DNA of 64,000 nucleotides from an uncultured Lachnospiraceae bacterium (GTDB taxonomy: Bacteria > Bacillota > Clostridia > Lachnospirales > Lachnospiraceae). A program made the translations under genes and the position numbers. Below are positions 9,811-16,716 of this stretch, piece after piece. The first letter of the stretch is position 1. Each line of letters begins with the position of its first letter. The notes under the pieces were generated by a model, which was given only the letters and a program-made list of their open reading frames with translations, made no database searches and was not told the DNA's origin. The stretch lies in contig CAMZDG010000003.1 in the NCBI GenBank assembly GCA_947305245.1, positions 1 through 64,000 on the forward strand, in the 5' to 3' direction.

Positions 9811-9948
9811 TCAGCTTATAGAGAGTAACAAGTTCTCAGGCTCAAGCATGGCATCCAAAGCCATGTTAATTTGCTCCTTTATTGCACCGTACCCGATAAT
9901 CATATCAAATCTGCTCATGGTCTCTTTGTTCAAGAAGCCTAATTCCAT
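9811..9948 (-). pseudogene. Fragment resembling the N-terminal edge of an FtsH-like AAA+ domain
   Basis: A 45-codon frame begins behind an AGAGGT site and contains FDMIIGYGAIKEQINMALD followed by an EPENL segment. This resembles the entry to an FtsH/p97-type AAA+ domain (F-x-x-IIG-x-x-x-x-K-x-x-L, then NPE-x-Y), but the frame stops before any Walker A motif. I read it as a decayed or truncated gene. It overlaps the second frame of the phosphoesterase remnant just upstream. The match is by eye and short. Confidence 0.35.
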
Positions 9949-10074
9949 CCGGACCTCTGTCTATCATATCTCCCAGACACCATAGAAATCCCTCTCGGAA
10001 CAATGTATTTCAGAGAAGCCTTTCAAAAACAAATCATAGTATCCGTGTAAATCTGAGACTGCATAAATCGCCAT
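9905..10074 (-). pseudogene. Frameshifted metallophosphoesterase N-terminus
   Basis: The frame opens behind AAGGAG with MAIYAVSDLHGYYDLFLKG, the DxH metal-binding start of calcineurin-like phosphoesterases. It stops at 9964, but shifting frame near 9975 restores DMIDRGPDGIRLLE, the second signature (GD-x-x-DRG) of this family, before another stop at 9905. Both signatures in the right order show a real gene broken by a frameshift and truncation. It follows the DnaB-like gene and was probably once the last gene of that operon. With the AAA+ fragment it accounts for most of the 450-base gap before the helicase gene. Confidence 0.6.
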
Positions 10075-10114
10075 ATAACAACTCCTTGATTTCAGAATAT
10101 CTACAAAAAATTTA

Positions 10115-10807
10115 CTACTCAGATTCCCACTCGCTCAATCCGTGGATAAAATGCGAAAAATCAAAATATATTGTTTGTGGTCGCATATTTACTCCGCTCA
10201 CAATCTTTAGTTCCGCTTCATTGCATATGTGGAAAGCTCGTCCAACTCCAATACTTCTATACCAATCATGGTTTCTATGCAACAACATGACTGTAGTAAA
10301 CTGGTAAAGATCGTTCTTAAACTCTCCAATTGTCTTCTTATTGTCGCATGTGTAAATCAAGTCAAACAATTGTGGTCTTCTGTATACTGGATCAGAATCT
10401 CCGGAATTTCTGGCAAGATTAGCTGTTACAATAACCGAAATCGAATAATCTGTGGATATTCCTTTCAGCTTATTTATGGCATCCGGGGTCTCTATCAGTT
10501 TCAAATAATCAACAAATACTATTGTGGGCAAATGCTTCTCTATGCATTGCCTCATATCATCTATTTCCCACGTAGAATCCTCCACAACTATACCTTCCGT
10601 GCCAAATCCGTACTCTAGCATATTTTTCTTCCACTGCTCATCAGATAATTCCAACGAAAAAATAAGTGGATGCGCCTGAGTTCTTTTAACAAGCATCTGG
10701 CAGATATACATTAGCAATTCGCGCTTTCCAAGCCTGGGAATCGAATACAAGCCATACAATCCCGGGGTTCTTTGAATACTACAGAATAAATCATCAATTT
10801 CCTGCAT
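10115..10807 (-). CDS. DnaB-like RecA-fold protein with degenerate Walker A
   Basis: The 230-residue protein follows the C-terminal domain of replicative helicase DnaB step by step: a P-loop region GLYSIPRLGKREL, the strand LIFSLELSDEQW (DnaB: FSLEMS), Walker B TIVFVDYLKLIE (DnaB: IDYLQL), a sensor-like ISVIVTANLAR, RRPQLFDL and VMLLHRNHDW. In the P-loop the residue after GK is Arg, not Ser/Thr, so ATP hydrolysis is doubtful. DnaB's N-terminal domain is absent. The start is supported by GAGAGGG. It may act as a non-hydrolysing partner or decoy of replication proteins; that is inference. Confidence 0.6.
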   Translation of the reverse strand: MQEIDDLFCSIQRTPGLYGLYSIPRLGKRELLMYICQMLVKRTQAHPLIFSLELSDEQWKKNMLEYGFGTEGIVVEDSTWEIDDMRQCIEKHLPTIVFVDYLKLIETPDAINKLKGISTDYSISVIVTANLARNSGDSDPVYRRPQLFDLIYTCDNKKTIGEFKNDLYQFTTVMLLHRNHDWYRSIGVGRAFHICNEAELKIVSGVNMRPQTIYFDFSHFIHGLSEWESE

Positions 10808-10848
10808 AATTCCCTCTCAATCTTTTAGTAATACATATTTTATGCGAA

Positions 10849-11979
10849 TCAATCATCTCTTATACTGTTTACAACTTCCAAAACCTGTTCCCAGACCAGC
10901 CCTTCTCCAGAAGCAGAATGCCATCTTTCCCATACCTTAGCCGCTCTTTCCTCACTGCCTGAAAGCATTTCACTCAATTCTAGCAGGCAATCATCTTCCT
11001 CAGTCAGCTCCTCTTTTTTTACTCTTCTCAGTCGATAAAGAGGCGAAATCATCGGCTCATATGTGTGCCATCCAATATCTTTATACAATCTTTTGTGTTT
11101 AAGTGGAGTTAGGCTCCACTCACTAGTTCCTGGATAGCGGAATACGATATTAGGAAAACAGCAATCCCATTGATTTCTAGCCTCCAAGATCATAGCATGA
11201 AAAGGCGGACCAAAAGGACGACAATCGATAATCACGATGTCTCCAGATTTATATGGAGTCTTAAAGCTTAAATCCAAACTTCCGTCTGCAAATTCCCGAT
11301 CTCCAGACATGAAATAAGTATTTCCATGTTCCTGTTTTTCAGGAATCAGTTTTTCAAACCAGCAAATCTTTCCACGATAGTAGTAGTAATCATATCTCGG
11401 GTTTTCCCACTTGGTATCATATGCATCCCATGCCTCCATACGGTAATACCCCTCATCTGAGTCGTTATCATACTCCTCGTTTTCTATATATCTTTCAATT
11501 GCGTCAGGGCTAACGAACACTCCACATGAACTAGATTTTAACTGTATTTCATCCACATCATACCATTCAGCAAACAAAACCAGTGGCTTGTTATCGTACA
11601 CATCCCCTGCAGTTGAATATAACCCTTCCCTAGCAGCTTGAATGTCCTGGCTTCTGTCATATAATACTGTCCAAAAAGATTTTTCTTCTCTGAAATCAGC
11701 CAGCGCGCGAATGTCATGCTTGATAGACTTAAAAGATTTCCCTTGTTTTATATTCTCTTCAACCGATGCAAATGCTTCAAATTTCAGATTTCGCTTGTTT
11801 CCCAAGCTACTAAATAAAGCAGATTTTTCATCAAGAGTAATTGGTGCTCTGCTAATAATGTCGATAAGTTCAAAAGGCGAAAGCGTTTGTTCCTTCACAA
11901 GATAATCCGTCAGCTCATCTGAAAAGCCGCAAGCCGTGAGTACTCGATGCACATCATCTTCGTTTATTATCCCCTTCAT
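10849..11979 (-). CDS. Uncharacterised protein
   Basis: A 376-residue protein I do not recognise. It is acidic, with an N-terminal helical part (VLTACGFSDELTDYL) and a middle stretch very rich in Tyr, Asp and Glu (near residues 165-215). The part around KSGDIVIIDCRPFGPPFHAMILE looks like a small beta-barrel segment. No catalytic motif, signal peptide or membrane segment is evident. The ATG at 11979 and a TTG two codons earlier share the site GGCGGAAG. It lies between the SLOG and DnaB-like genes with short gaps, in the same presumed operon. Confidence 0.6.
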   Translation of the reverse strand: MKGIINEDDVHRVLTACGFSDELTDYLVKEQTLSPFELIDIISRAPITLDEKSALFSSLGNKRNLKFEAFASVEENIKQGKSFKSIKHDIRALADFREEKSFWTVLYDRSQDIQAAREGLYSTAGDVYDNKPLVLFAEWYDVDEIQLKSSSCGVFVSPDAIERYIENEEYDNDSDEGYYRMEAWDAYDTKWENPRYDYYYYRGKICWFEKLIPEKQEHGNTYFMSGDREFADGSLDLSFKTPYKSGDIVIIDCRPFGPPFHAMILEARNQWDCCFPNIVFRYPGTSEWSLTPLKHKRLYKDIGWHTYEPMISPLYRLRRVKKEELTEEDDCLLELSEMLSGSEERAAKVWERWHSASGEGLVWEQVLEVVNSIRDD

Positions 11980-11998
11980 TTCCAATCTTCCGCCTTTC

Positions 11999-12487
11999 TT
12001 ACTTTATCAAAACAATTTCTTTGCCATGTTGCTTAGCGTATTGGATCGTTTCCTTCGTTCCCCCAGGGGCTCCGGTATAAACCGCAATCAGTCGCTTGGA
12101 ATTATCCACCATCCACTCATTACGTCTAAAGAATGCAACTCGTCCCGGTCTATCACTTACATAAGTCACCCCGTTAGCCGCCTTAAGAACAGCGTGATAT
12201 CTTTTGTGCCAGTCCTTCTCCCATCGGTCCTCCATGCCACGAAATGCTACCGCTGAGAAGAGCTTGATTTCTTTGTCTTTCATCTCTTCTCTAATCCTGA
12301 GCACAATCTCGGCAGCCCAAAGATCGACACCTCTTTGCATACCTGAGATAAAGTCTGTATATCCATCGTCAATTGCCGTCCTGATTTGTGCTTCGAGCCA
12401 TTCCTGGACTTTATTCTCCGCCATATCCAATCGTTCCGGTCTATGTCCTGTAAATGATACTGCATGTTCAATATCTATCTTCGTCAT
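11999..12487 (-). CDS. SLOG-family (DUF1273/YpsA-like) nucleotide-binding protein
   Basis: A 162-residue protein beginning SFTGHRPERL, with FISGMQRGVDLWAAE and a C-terminal GAPGGTKETIQYAK. These are the signature turns of the SLOG/Rossmann-like DprA-YpsA group, which bind nucleotides or nucleotide-derived ligands; some SLOG proteins act as sensors in defence systems using nucleotide messengers. I chose the ATG at 12487, seven bases after AAGGAG, over the ATG two codons upstream. It sits inside a run of unknown genes whose promoter carries the shared palindrome. Family assignment is good; ligand and role are unknown. Confidence 0.8.
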   Translation of the reverse strand: MTKIDIEHAVSFTGHRPERLDMAENKVQEWLEAQIRTAIDDGYTDFISGMQRGVDLWAAEIVLRIREEMKDKEIKLFSAVAFRGMEDRWEKDWHKRYHAVLKAANGVTYVSDRPGRVAFFRRNEWMVDNSKRLIAVYTGAPGGTKETIQYAKQHGKEIVLIK

Positions 12488-12505
12488 AATCATTCTCCTT
12501 TTGAT

Positions 12506-12601
12506 TTATTCATTTTCTTCATCTTCTTCGTCTTCTTCTCTATCAGGAAGAGCCTCTGCATCCGCATGTGAAAGTACAAAATAGATTCCGGACACGTGTT
12601 C
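12506..12601 (-). pseudogene. In-frame coding extension beyond a TGA stop (31 codons)
   Basis: Directly after the TGA at 12602-12604 the same frame stays open for 31 codons and ends in TAA. The peptide begins EHVSGIYFVLSHADAEALPD and ends in a run of Asp and Glu. It looks like a natural acidic C-terminus, so the upstream gene may have acquired a premature TGA, or the stop may be read through. The frame ends about 19 bases before the SLOG start. Confidence 0.4.
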
Positions 12602-13582
12602 TCATGCCATGCGTATTTCCTGATGAAATGCTGATAGCCACATAGAAAAATCTATTAGGTTGTCATATACTCTGTTTCCAGCCACATCGCCTTTAGATTG
12701 TTCCTTAGATCCATCCTCTCCGAAGGAAACAAATTTAACGCTCACGTCATTGTCCATTGTCATAAAAACCATCATATATTCCTCACCATTTTCTTTGCAA
12801 TACGTTCTTTTAGATGGATGTGTAAATCTAACATCTTTTATGTCAAATATTCCGGGAACAATTGTAGCCGTTACGCACACATTTAGAATATTGGACGGAT
12901 CACGACACCAACAGTGATTTGAAAAGAAATACATAAGATAATACCTGTATTCCTGATTCGCATAGACAATCGAGTATTCTATGCAAAAGGCATCTCCATA
13001 ATGCTCTTCCTTCCCGCTGTCATAAAGTATTTTTGTAAATCTATCGTATATTTCAAATTTCTCGGGATCTATCACCCTTTCTGTCGTTACAGGGGTAGAA
13101 TCATCCTTTTTTTCTCCGATTTTTTGCAACAGAATATTTATAGCAGAAAAATCATCATTCATATACCATTCCCCTTCATTTGTCCCAATCTGAAGGAAAT
13201 CATTAATCCATTTTCTATTGAGCTGTTCTCTGCGCTCATCGATGAACAACGTTATCTCAAGAGTTTTATCTTCTGCTATTTTGTAAAGGTCATTTATTGT
13301 CGGAAAGGACACATCATCAATTTCAAGATCAGGATATTTCTCCAATATTTTTGAGAGGCAAGTCTTTTTATCAAAGCGCTCTCGGCTATATACCTTATCG
13401 CCTATATACAAAAGATATTTAGTGCCAGATTTATCAATCAAAAAAATGTTATTAAGAACATCCTTATCACATTGGACCACTGCTTCGATTTTAGAAATAA
13501 GCGCAAATTCCCTTTTCATGGTGATCCGATGTAGAACAGTGTTTATTGCTTTATATACTTTTATCTTCTTGGGCATACTCAT
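12602..13582 (-). CDS. Uncharacterised protein, possibly C-terminally truncated
   Basis: A roughly 326-residue protein of unknown function. The N-terminal region (ALISKIEAVVQCDKDVLNN, then IFLIDKSGTKYLLYIGDK) suggests a small alpha/beta domain; the C-terminal half is aromatic-rich with strands such as YRYYLMYFFSNHCWC. No known motif was found. I chose the ATG at 13582 (MSMPKK), behind GGTGA; earlier in-frame ATGs at 13600 and 13594 overlap the upstream gene's end. It ends at a TGA followed by an open in-frame acidic extension. It is coupled to the hydrolase-like gene and belongs to the same operon. Confidence 0.6.
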   Translation of the reverse strand: MSMPKKIKVYKAINTVLHRITMKREFALISKIEAVVQCDKDVLNNIFLIDKSGTKYLLYIGDKVYSRERFDKKTCLSKILEKYPDLEIDDVSFPTINDLYKIAEDKTLEITLFIDERREQLNRKWINDFLQIGTNEGEWYMNDDFSAINILLQKIGEKKDDSTPVTTERVIDPEKFEIYDRFTKILYDSGKEEHYGDAFCIEYSIVYANQEYRYYLMYFFSNHCWCRDPSNILNVCVTATIVPGIFDIKDVRFTHPSKRTYCKENGEEYMMVFMTMDNDVSVKFVSFGEDGSKEQSKGDVAGNRVYDNLIDFSMWLSAFHQEIRMA

Positions 13583-13587
13583 ACGCT

Positions 13588-14910
13588 TCACCATCCCCAT
13601 CCAAAAAAATCCTTTGCATCGTGATTGGTTGTTACAACAGTCTTTACAAATTCAGCGCTTGCTTTCTCGAGGATTACCGCAGCCCTTTCTTCATCTGCCC
13701 ACCCGTCCTGCTCATCTATATACCATTTGCCATTTGCAAAATATACATATAGAATCTGATCATTTAATTCAAACGAATGCCATTTGATTGCGATATTCCC
13801 GTCACGGGAATCTACTCCATCGATAATAATTGTTTGGTACTGATCAGAATAAGGTTTTCTGTCCACTTCAATGGTAACAACACCTTTGTAAGACTTATGA
13901 ATTCCGAATAGATTATCCTCATATTCTGCCACGTATCCGTTGTATATTAAATCTGTTATCTCCCTTTCTTCTTCAAAAATTCTTTGAGCGCTGTCGTTAG
14001 AAAGGAACAAAACTCGACCATTATTATCTAATACCTCATTGCAGGCAATCCACAGTGCCTTTTTTGCACCTTTGTCCATTAACAGGCTCGTTATATGATC
14101 TATGACAAGAAACGAAATATCTGCATATTGTTCCCTAATATTGGTTGCATCTATTTCCAGCTGATCAGCAGATATATATTTCATATCTCCAATCAGTTCT
14201 TTCTCAGCTGCATTTCCAGTAAGGAGCCTTGCAACTTTACTCATACGGTTACATGCATTCTCTTCATAAGAAAACAAATATAGAATTGAGTAATCCATTT
14301 TCCCACTAGCGAAATCCTTAAACAGTTCATATGTCACTTCACCCCTTCGTTTTTCTACTGTTTGTTCTTCATCCAAATCTTCGAAAGCGTCTCCTAACAC
14401 AAGTTTTTTGAAAACCGTGGAAAAATCTTTACCGGAAGGCCAGTGCCCACCGTCAACATAAAAACAGTTTTTAGGGCGTAGGTATTTGTTACTCGTTGTC
14501 GTATCTGTAACATCATCATCACGCCCCAGAATCATATAGACATTTTTTGTGGTTTCATGTTTTGTATCCCAGCAGATTTTTTCTTCCGTGTTTTCTTCAA
14601 TCAGCTCCCGATATTCATAATCAGCAAGATCATCTGGCCAATATCTGGATGCAGGATATGCCGGATTTATCAGTATGGTTTTGACATTTGTTGCCCGGCC
14701 AATATACAATGCCAACACACCACCAAAACCGTGTCCTACAATCAGATCATATCTGTTGGTCATAAGCTGCATTAATAATTCAGCGGGATTCTTATCTTTT
14801 TCAAATACTACTGAAACTATTTGCATCTTTGTACCGAAACACTTCTGTAATTCCTTGAAATAAATATTCTCTTTTTCGTCTTTATAATCACTGATGTTTA
14901 ATATGCTCAT
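13588..14910 (-). CDS. Alpha/beta-hydrolase-like and DnaA-like fusion lacking key catalytic residues
   Basis: About 440 residues in two parts. The first 170 resemble small YqiA-type alpha/beta hydrolases: nucleophile-elbow region LIVGHGFGGVLALYIG, then TILINPAYPAS, MILGRDDDVT and GGHWPSGKDF. The elbow reads GHGFG where active enzymes have GHSxG, so the nucleophilic Ser is replaced by Gly. The second part resembles the AAA+ core of DnaA: IREQYADISFLVIDHITSLL (DnaA: FREKYR-x-VDVLLIDDIQFL) and NNGRVLFLSNDSAQRIF (DnaA: ISSDRPPKEI), but no Walker A was found. The start at 14910 is set by AAGGAG. First gene of the 14.9-10.1 kb operon, behind regulatory copy 2. The DnaA comparison is by eye. Confidence 0.6.
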   Translation of the reverse strand: MSILNISDYKDEKENIYFKELQKCFGTKMQIVSVVFEKDKNPAELLMQLMTNRYDLIVGHGFGGVLALYIGRATNVKTILINPAYPASRYWPDDLADYEYRELIEENTEEKICWDTKHETTKNVYMILGRDDDVTDTTTSNKYLRPKNCFYVDGGHWPSGKDFSTVFKKLVLGDAFEDLDEEQTVEKRRGEVTYELFKDFASGKMDYSILYLFSYEENACNRMSKVARLLTGNAAEKELIGDMKYISADQLEIDATNIREQYADISFLVIDHITSLLMDKGAKKALWIACNEVLDNNGRVLFLSNDSAQRIFEEEREITDLIYNGYVAEYEDNLFGIHKSYKGVVTIEVDRKPYSDQYQTIIIDGVDSRDGNIAIKWHSFELNDQILYVYFANGKWYIDEQDGWADEERAAVILEKASAEFVKTVVTTNHDAKDFFGWGW

Positions 14911-14964
14911 ATCATCCCTCTCCTTCTTCATTTCTGACGCAGGTATCCATTTTTCAGCATCTCT

Positions 14965-15019
14965 TCTGCTTCTGTACCCACATAATACAAGAAGGGATGC
15001 GCAAAATTATGCACATCCC
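14965..15019 (-). promoter_or_regulatory. Palindromic promoter element, copy 2 (55-bp repeat)
   Basis: Matches copy 1 (3691-3745) at 54 of 55 positions. The palindrome is at 14994-15019, followed on the minus strand by 6 nt and TATTAT (14982-14987). The first start codon of the downstream operon is about 70 bases away. Such identity between two non-coding sites 11 kb apart, each at the head of an operon, implies a shared regulator. Confidence 0.6.
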
Positions 15020-15076
15020 TTTAGGCAACCATCTAATTGCAATTATTTTCTGATTATTCCGGTTTGAGATAATCTT

Positions 15077-15117
15077 AACGCAGTAAGGGCATGACCACTG
15101 GCCACGCCCCTTGCGTT
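15077..15117 (-). terminator. Long stem-loop directly after the HTH-HD gene
   Basis: A hairpin with about 18 almost continuous pairs (arms starting AACGCAAGGGGC and ending TGCGTT) and a 3-nt loop begins one base after the stop codon of the HTH-HD gene. No T run follows on the minus strand, so it may be a processing or stabilising structure rather than a strong intrinsic terminator. Confidence 0.45.
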
Positions 15118-15118
15118 A

Positions 15119-15934
15119 TTACATCAATCTCTTATAAATATCCAGCATGCTTTCCATCTGGTACTGCAGGAGCCATGCTGCGTCGTTGTATTCCGGTTCT
15201 GCGCGAACGACCTTGATGAGCCTAGGATAATACTCTTCCGTTTCTTGGATCATACGGTATATCTTTTCGCGGCTCAGGCCCCAGGACATTGTAGTCAGGT
15301 TGTTACATCGATCCAGACACTTTACAAGCGCTGCTTTGGGATTCCCGGCGATGCCGTCATAATAGGCCTTCATAATCTTGTCGCGATTCGCCTTGGTAGT
15401 CTTCTCGCAGGTAAGCAGCCTTACGATTTCCCTTACCTCGTCCTTCACAGGAAGCTCTTCCAATGTCTTTCCGCAATCCTCTACGACGTCATGCAGAAGG
15501 CACGCCGCTATGATCTCATCCTCCACGATTCGCATGGACAGCGCGTGACAGGCAAGGTTCAAAGGGTGATAGATGTACGGCACGTCGCAGCGCTTTCTCT
15601 TCTGCCCTTCATGTGCCTCAGCGGCGAAATCAATGGACTTGAGGGAATCATACAGCTTAAAGTTCTTTGCCGTGGTCTTTACATAGGTTTTCATGTGTTC
15701 CCAGTTGTAAATAGCATCCTTTGTCTTGAAAGCTTTGTGCTTTTCCTCAGCGATGGCAGATACCGATACGTCAAGAACTTCCGCCAGTCGGATCAGCTTG
15801 TCCGTGTCGGGCTTGTATTCATCCCGTTCCCATGCGGATACCGCCTGAAAGGTTACGTCCAGCATGTCCGCGACCTGCTCCTGAGTCAACTTGCGCTCTT
15901 CCCTGTATCTTCTGATGTTTGTGCCAATGCTCAT
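15119..15934 (-). CDS. XRE-type HTH fused to an HD phosphohydrolase domain (SpoT-hydrolase-like)
   Basis: The 271-residue protein starts with a Cro/CI-type HTH (residues 1-60; LTQEQVADMLDVTFQAVSAWE). A C-terminal HD domain has IYHPL (first His), CLLHDVVED (HD pair) and VKCLDRCNNL (final Asp). This spacing is that of ppGpp hydrolases (SpoT/Mesh1 HD domains), suggesting it breaks down an alarmone or another nucleotide and controls transcription in response. The substrate is inference. Start is set by GGAGGTG. It follows the 109-residue gene by 13 bases. Confidence 0.75.
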   Translation of the reverse strand: MSIGTNIRRYREERKLTQEQVADMLDVTFQAVSAWERDEYKPDTDKLIRLAEVLDVSVSAIAEEKHKAFKTKDAIYNWEHMKTYVKTTAKNFKLYDSLKSIDFAAEAHEGQKRKRCDVPYIYHPLNLACHALSMRIVEDEIIAACLLHDVVEDCGKTLEELPVKDEVREIVRLLTCEKTTKANRDKIMKAYYDGIAGNPKAALVKCLDRCNNLTTMSWGLSREKIYRMIQETEEYYPRLIKVVRAEPEYNDAAWLLQYQMESMLDIYKRLM

Positions 15935-15947
15935 GCCTTCACCTCCA

Positions 15948-16277
15948 TCAATCGATGAACCCGTAGCTGTGAATATCAGTAGCTCCGACCTTTTTCAGGT
16001 CCTCCTCCATGTCGCTCTGCACGGTCTCCATAAAGCCCTGATTCCATCCATCGCCGTCCAGGCCTATGGCTCCGGTACCCAAGCTCCATTTTTCTCCGCC
16101 TAGCACAAATGTCGTTTCTACAAACTTGGCAGGCCAGCCCGGATCCTTATCCCACTCTGCCTTTCTTTTAGCGAAGTCGATCTCCCACTTGTCGCAAAGC
16201 CCTCTGATGATTTGCTCCGCGATCCATTTCTCTGCGTTTTCCTCGGTAAGCTCGTAATACTCGAATCTTCTGCTCAT
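15948..16277 (-). CDS. Small uncharacterised protein
   Basis: A 109-residue soluble protein of unknown family, rich in Trp, Glu and Asp (for example EKWIAEQIIRGLCDKWEID). AAGGAGG lies at good distance from the ATG, so the gene is credible. It is followed immediately by the HTH-HD gene and is likely co-transcribed; it could be that regulator's partner. The 247 bases upstream (16278-16524) hold no recognisable gene, only a short CTCAAG/CTTGAG inverted repeat. Confidence 0.55.
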   Translation of the reverse strand: MSRRFEYYELTEENAEKWIAEQIIRGLCDKWEIDFAKRKAEWDKDPGWPAKFVETTFVLGGEKWSLGTGAIGLDGDGWNQGFMETVQSDMEEDLKKVGATDIHSYGFID

Positions 16278-16524
16278 GCTGCGTACCTCCTTTGTCTTAA
16301 CTTGTCATCCCTTACAAGTCCATCATAAAGAAAACTACTAACATTTTACAGCGAGTATGCATTGAAGATTGCAATCATCACTCAAGCCCGTCTTGAGTTT
16401 CTATCCTTCAAATCCCTATACGTCTACCGAAACATTGTCTTTACCTTCCGTACTCAATGTCCGCTTCAACTTTTAAATCCCTAGGCACCTGCAAATAATA
16501 TCCGCTGACATTATCACAGTCTCG

Positions 16525-16704
16525 TTAATCATCAAATTCTTCATCGTCTTCATCATCAAAATAATCGTACTTTTTTCTTCTGGGGTTGTTATAGGTCCCG
16601 TGTTCCAGTTCATACTCCTCGATGCTGTCATACTCTTCCGGCTCCGTCCTCGAAAGCAAATAATCGACATCGTCCATAAACTTATCATCTCCAAATGGTT
16701 CCAT
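16525..16704 (-). CDS. Small acidic protein
   Basis: A 59-residue protein that is strongly acidic (ends in YDYFDDEDDEEFDD) with no hydrophobic core. AGGAGG stands eight bases before the ATG; a GTG one codon earlier is an alternative start. It lies 12 bases after the HIRAN gene. Such small acidic proteins can mimic nucleic acid or serve as a partner of a basic protein, but no function can be assigned from sequence. Confidence 0.55.
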   Translation of the reverse strand: MEPFGDDKFMDDVDYLLSRTEPEEYDSIEEYELEHGTYNNPRRKKYDYFDDEDDEEFDD

Positions 16705-16716
16705 CACTTGTACCTC

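Noticed and set aside
16290..16524. Possible CRISPR-like pieces (two similar GGGATTT-A/G-A-A strings) between the 109-residue and acidic genes
   Set aside because: The strings are short, not evenly spaced and not repeated a third time; only a small CTCAAG/CTTGAG inverted repeat is real.
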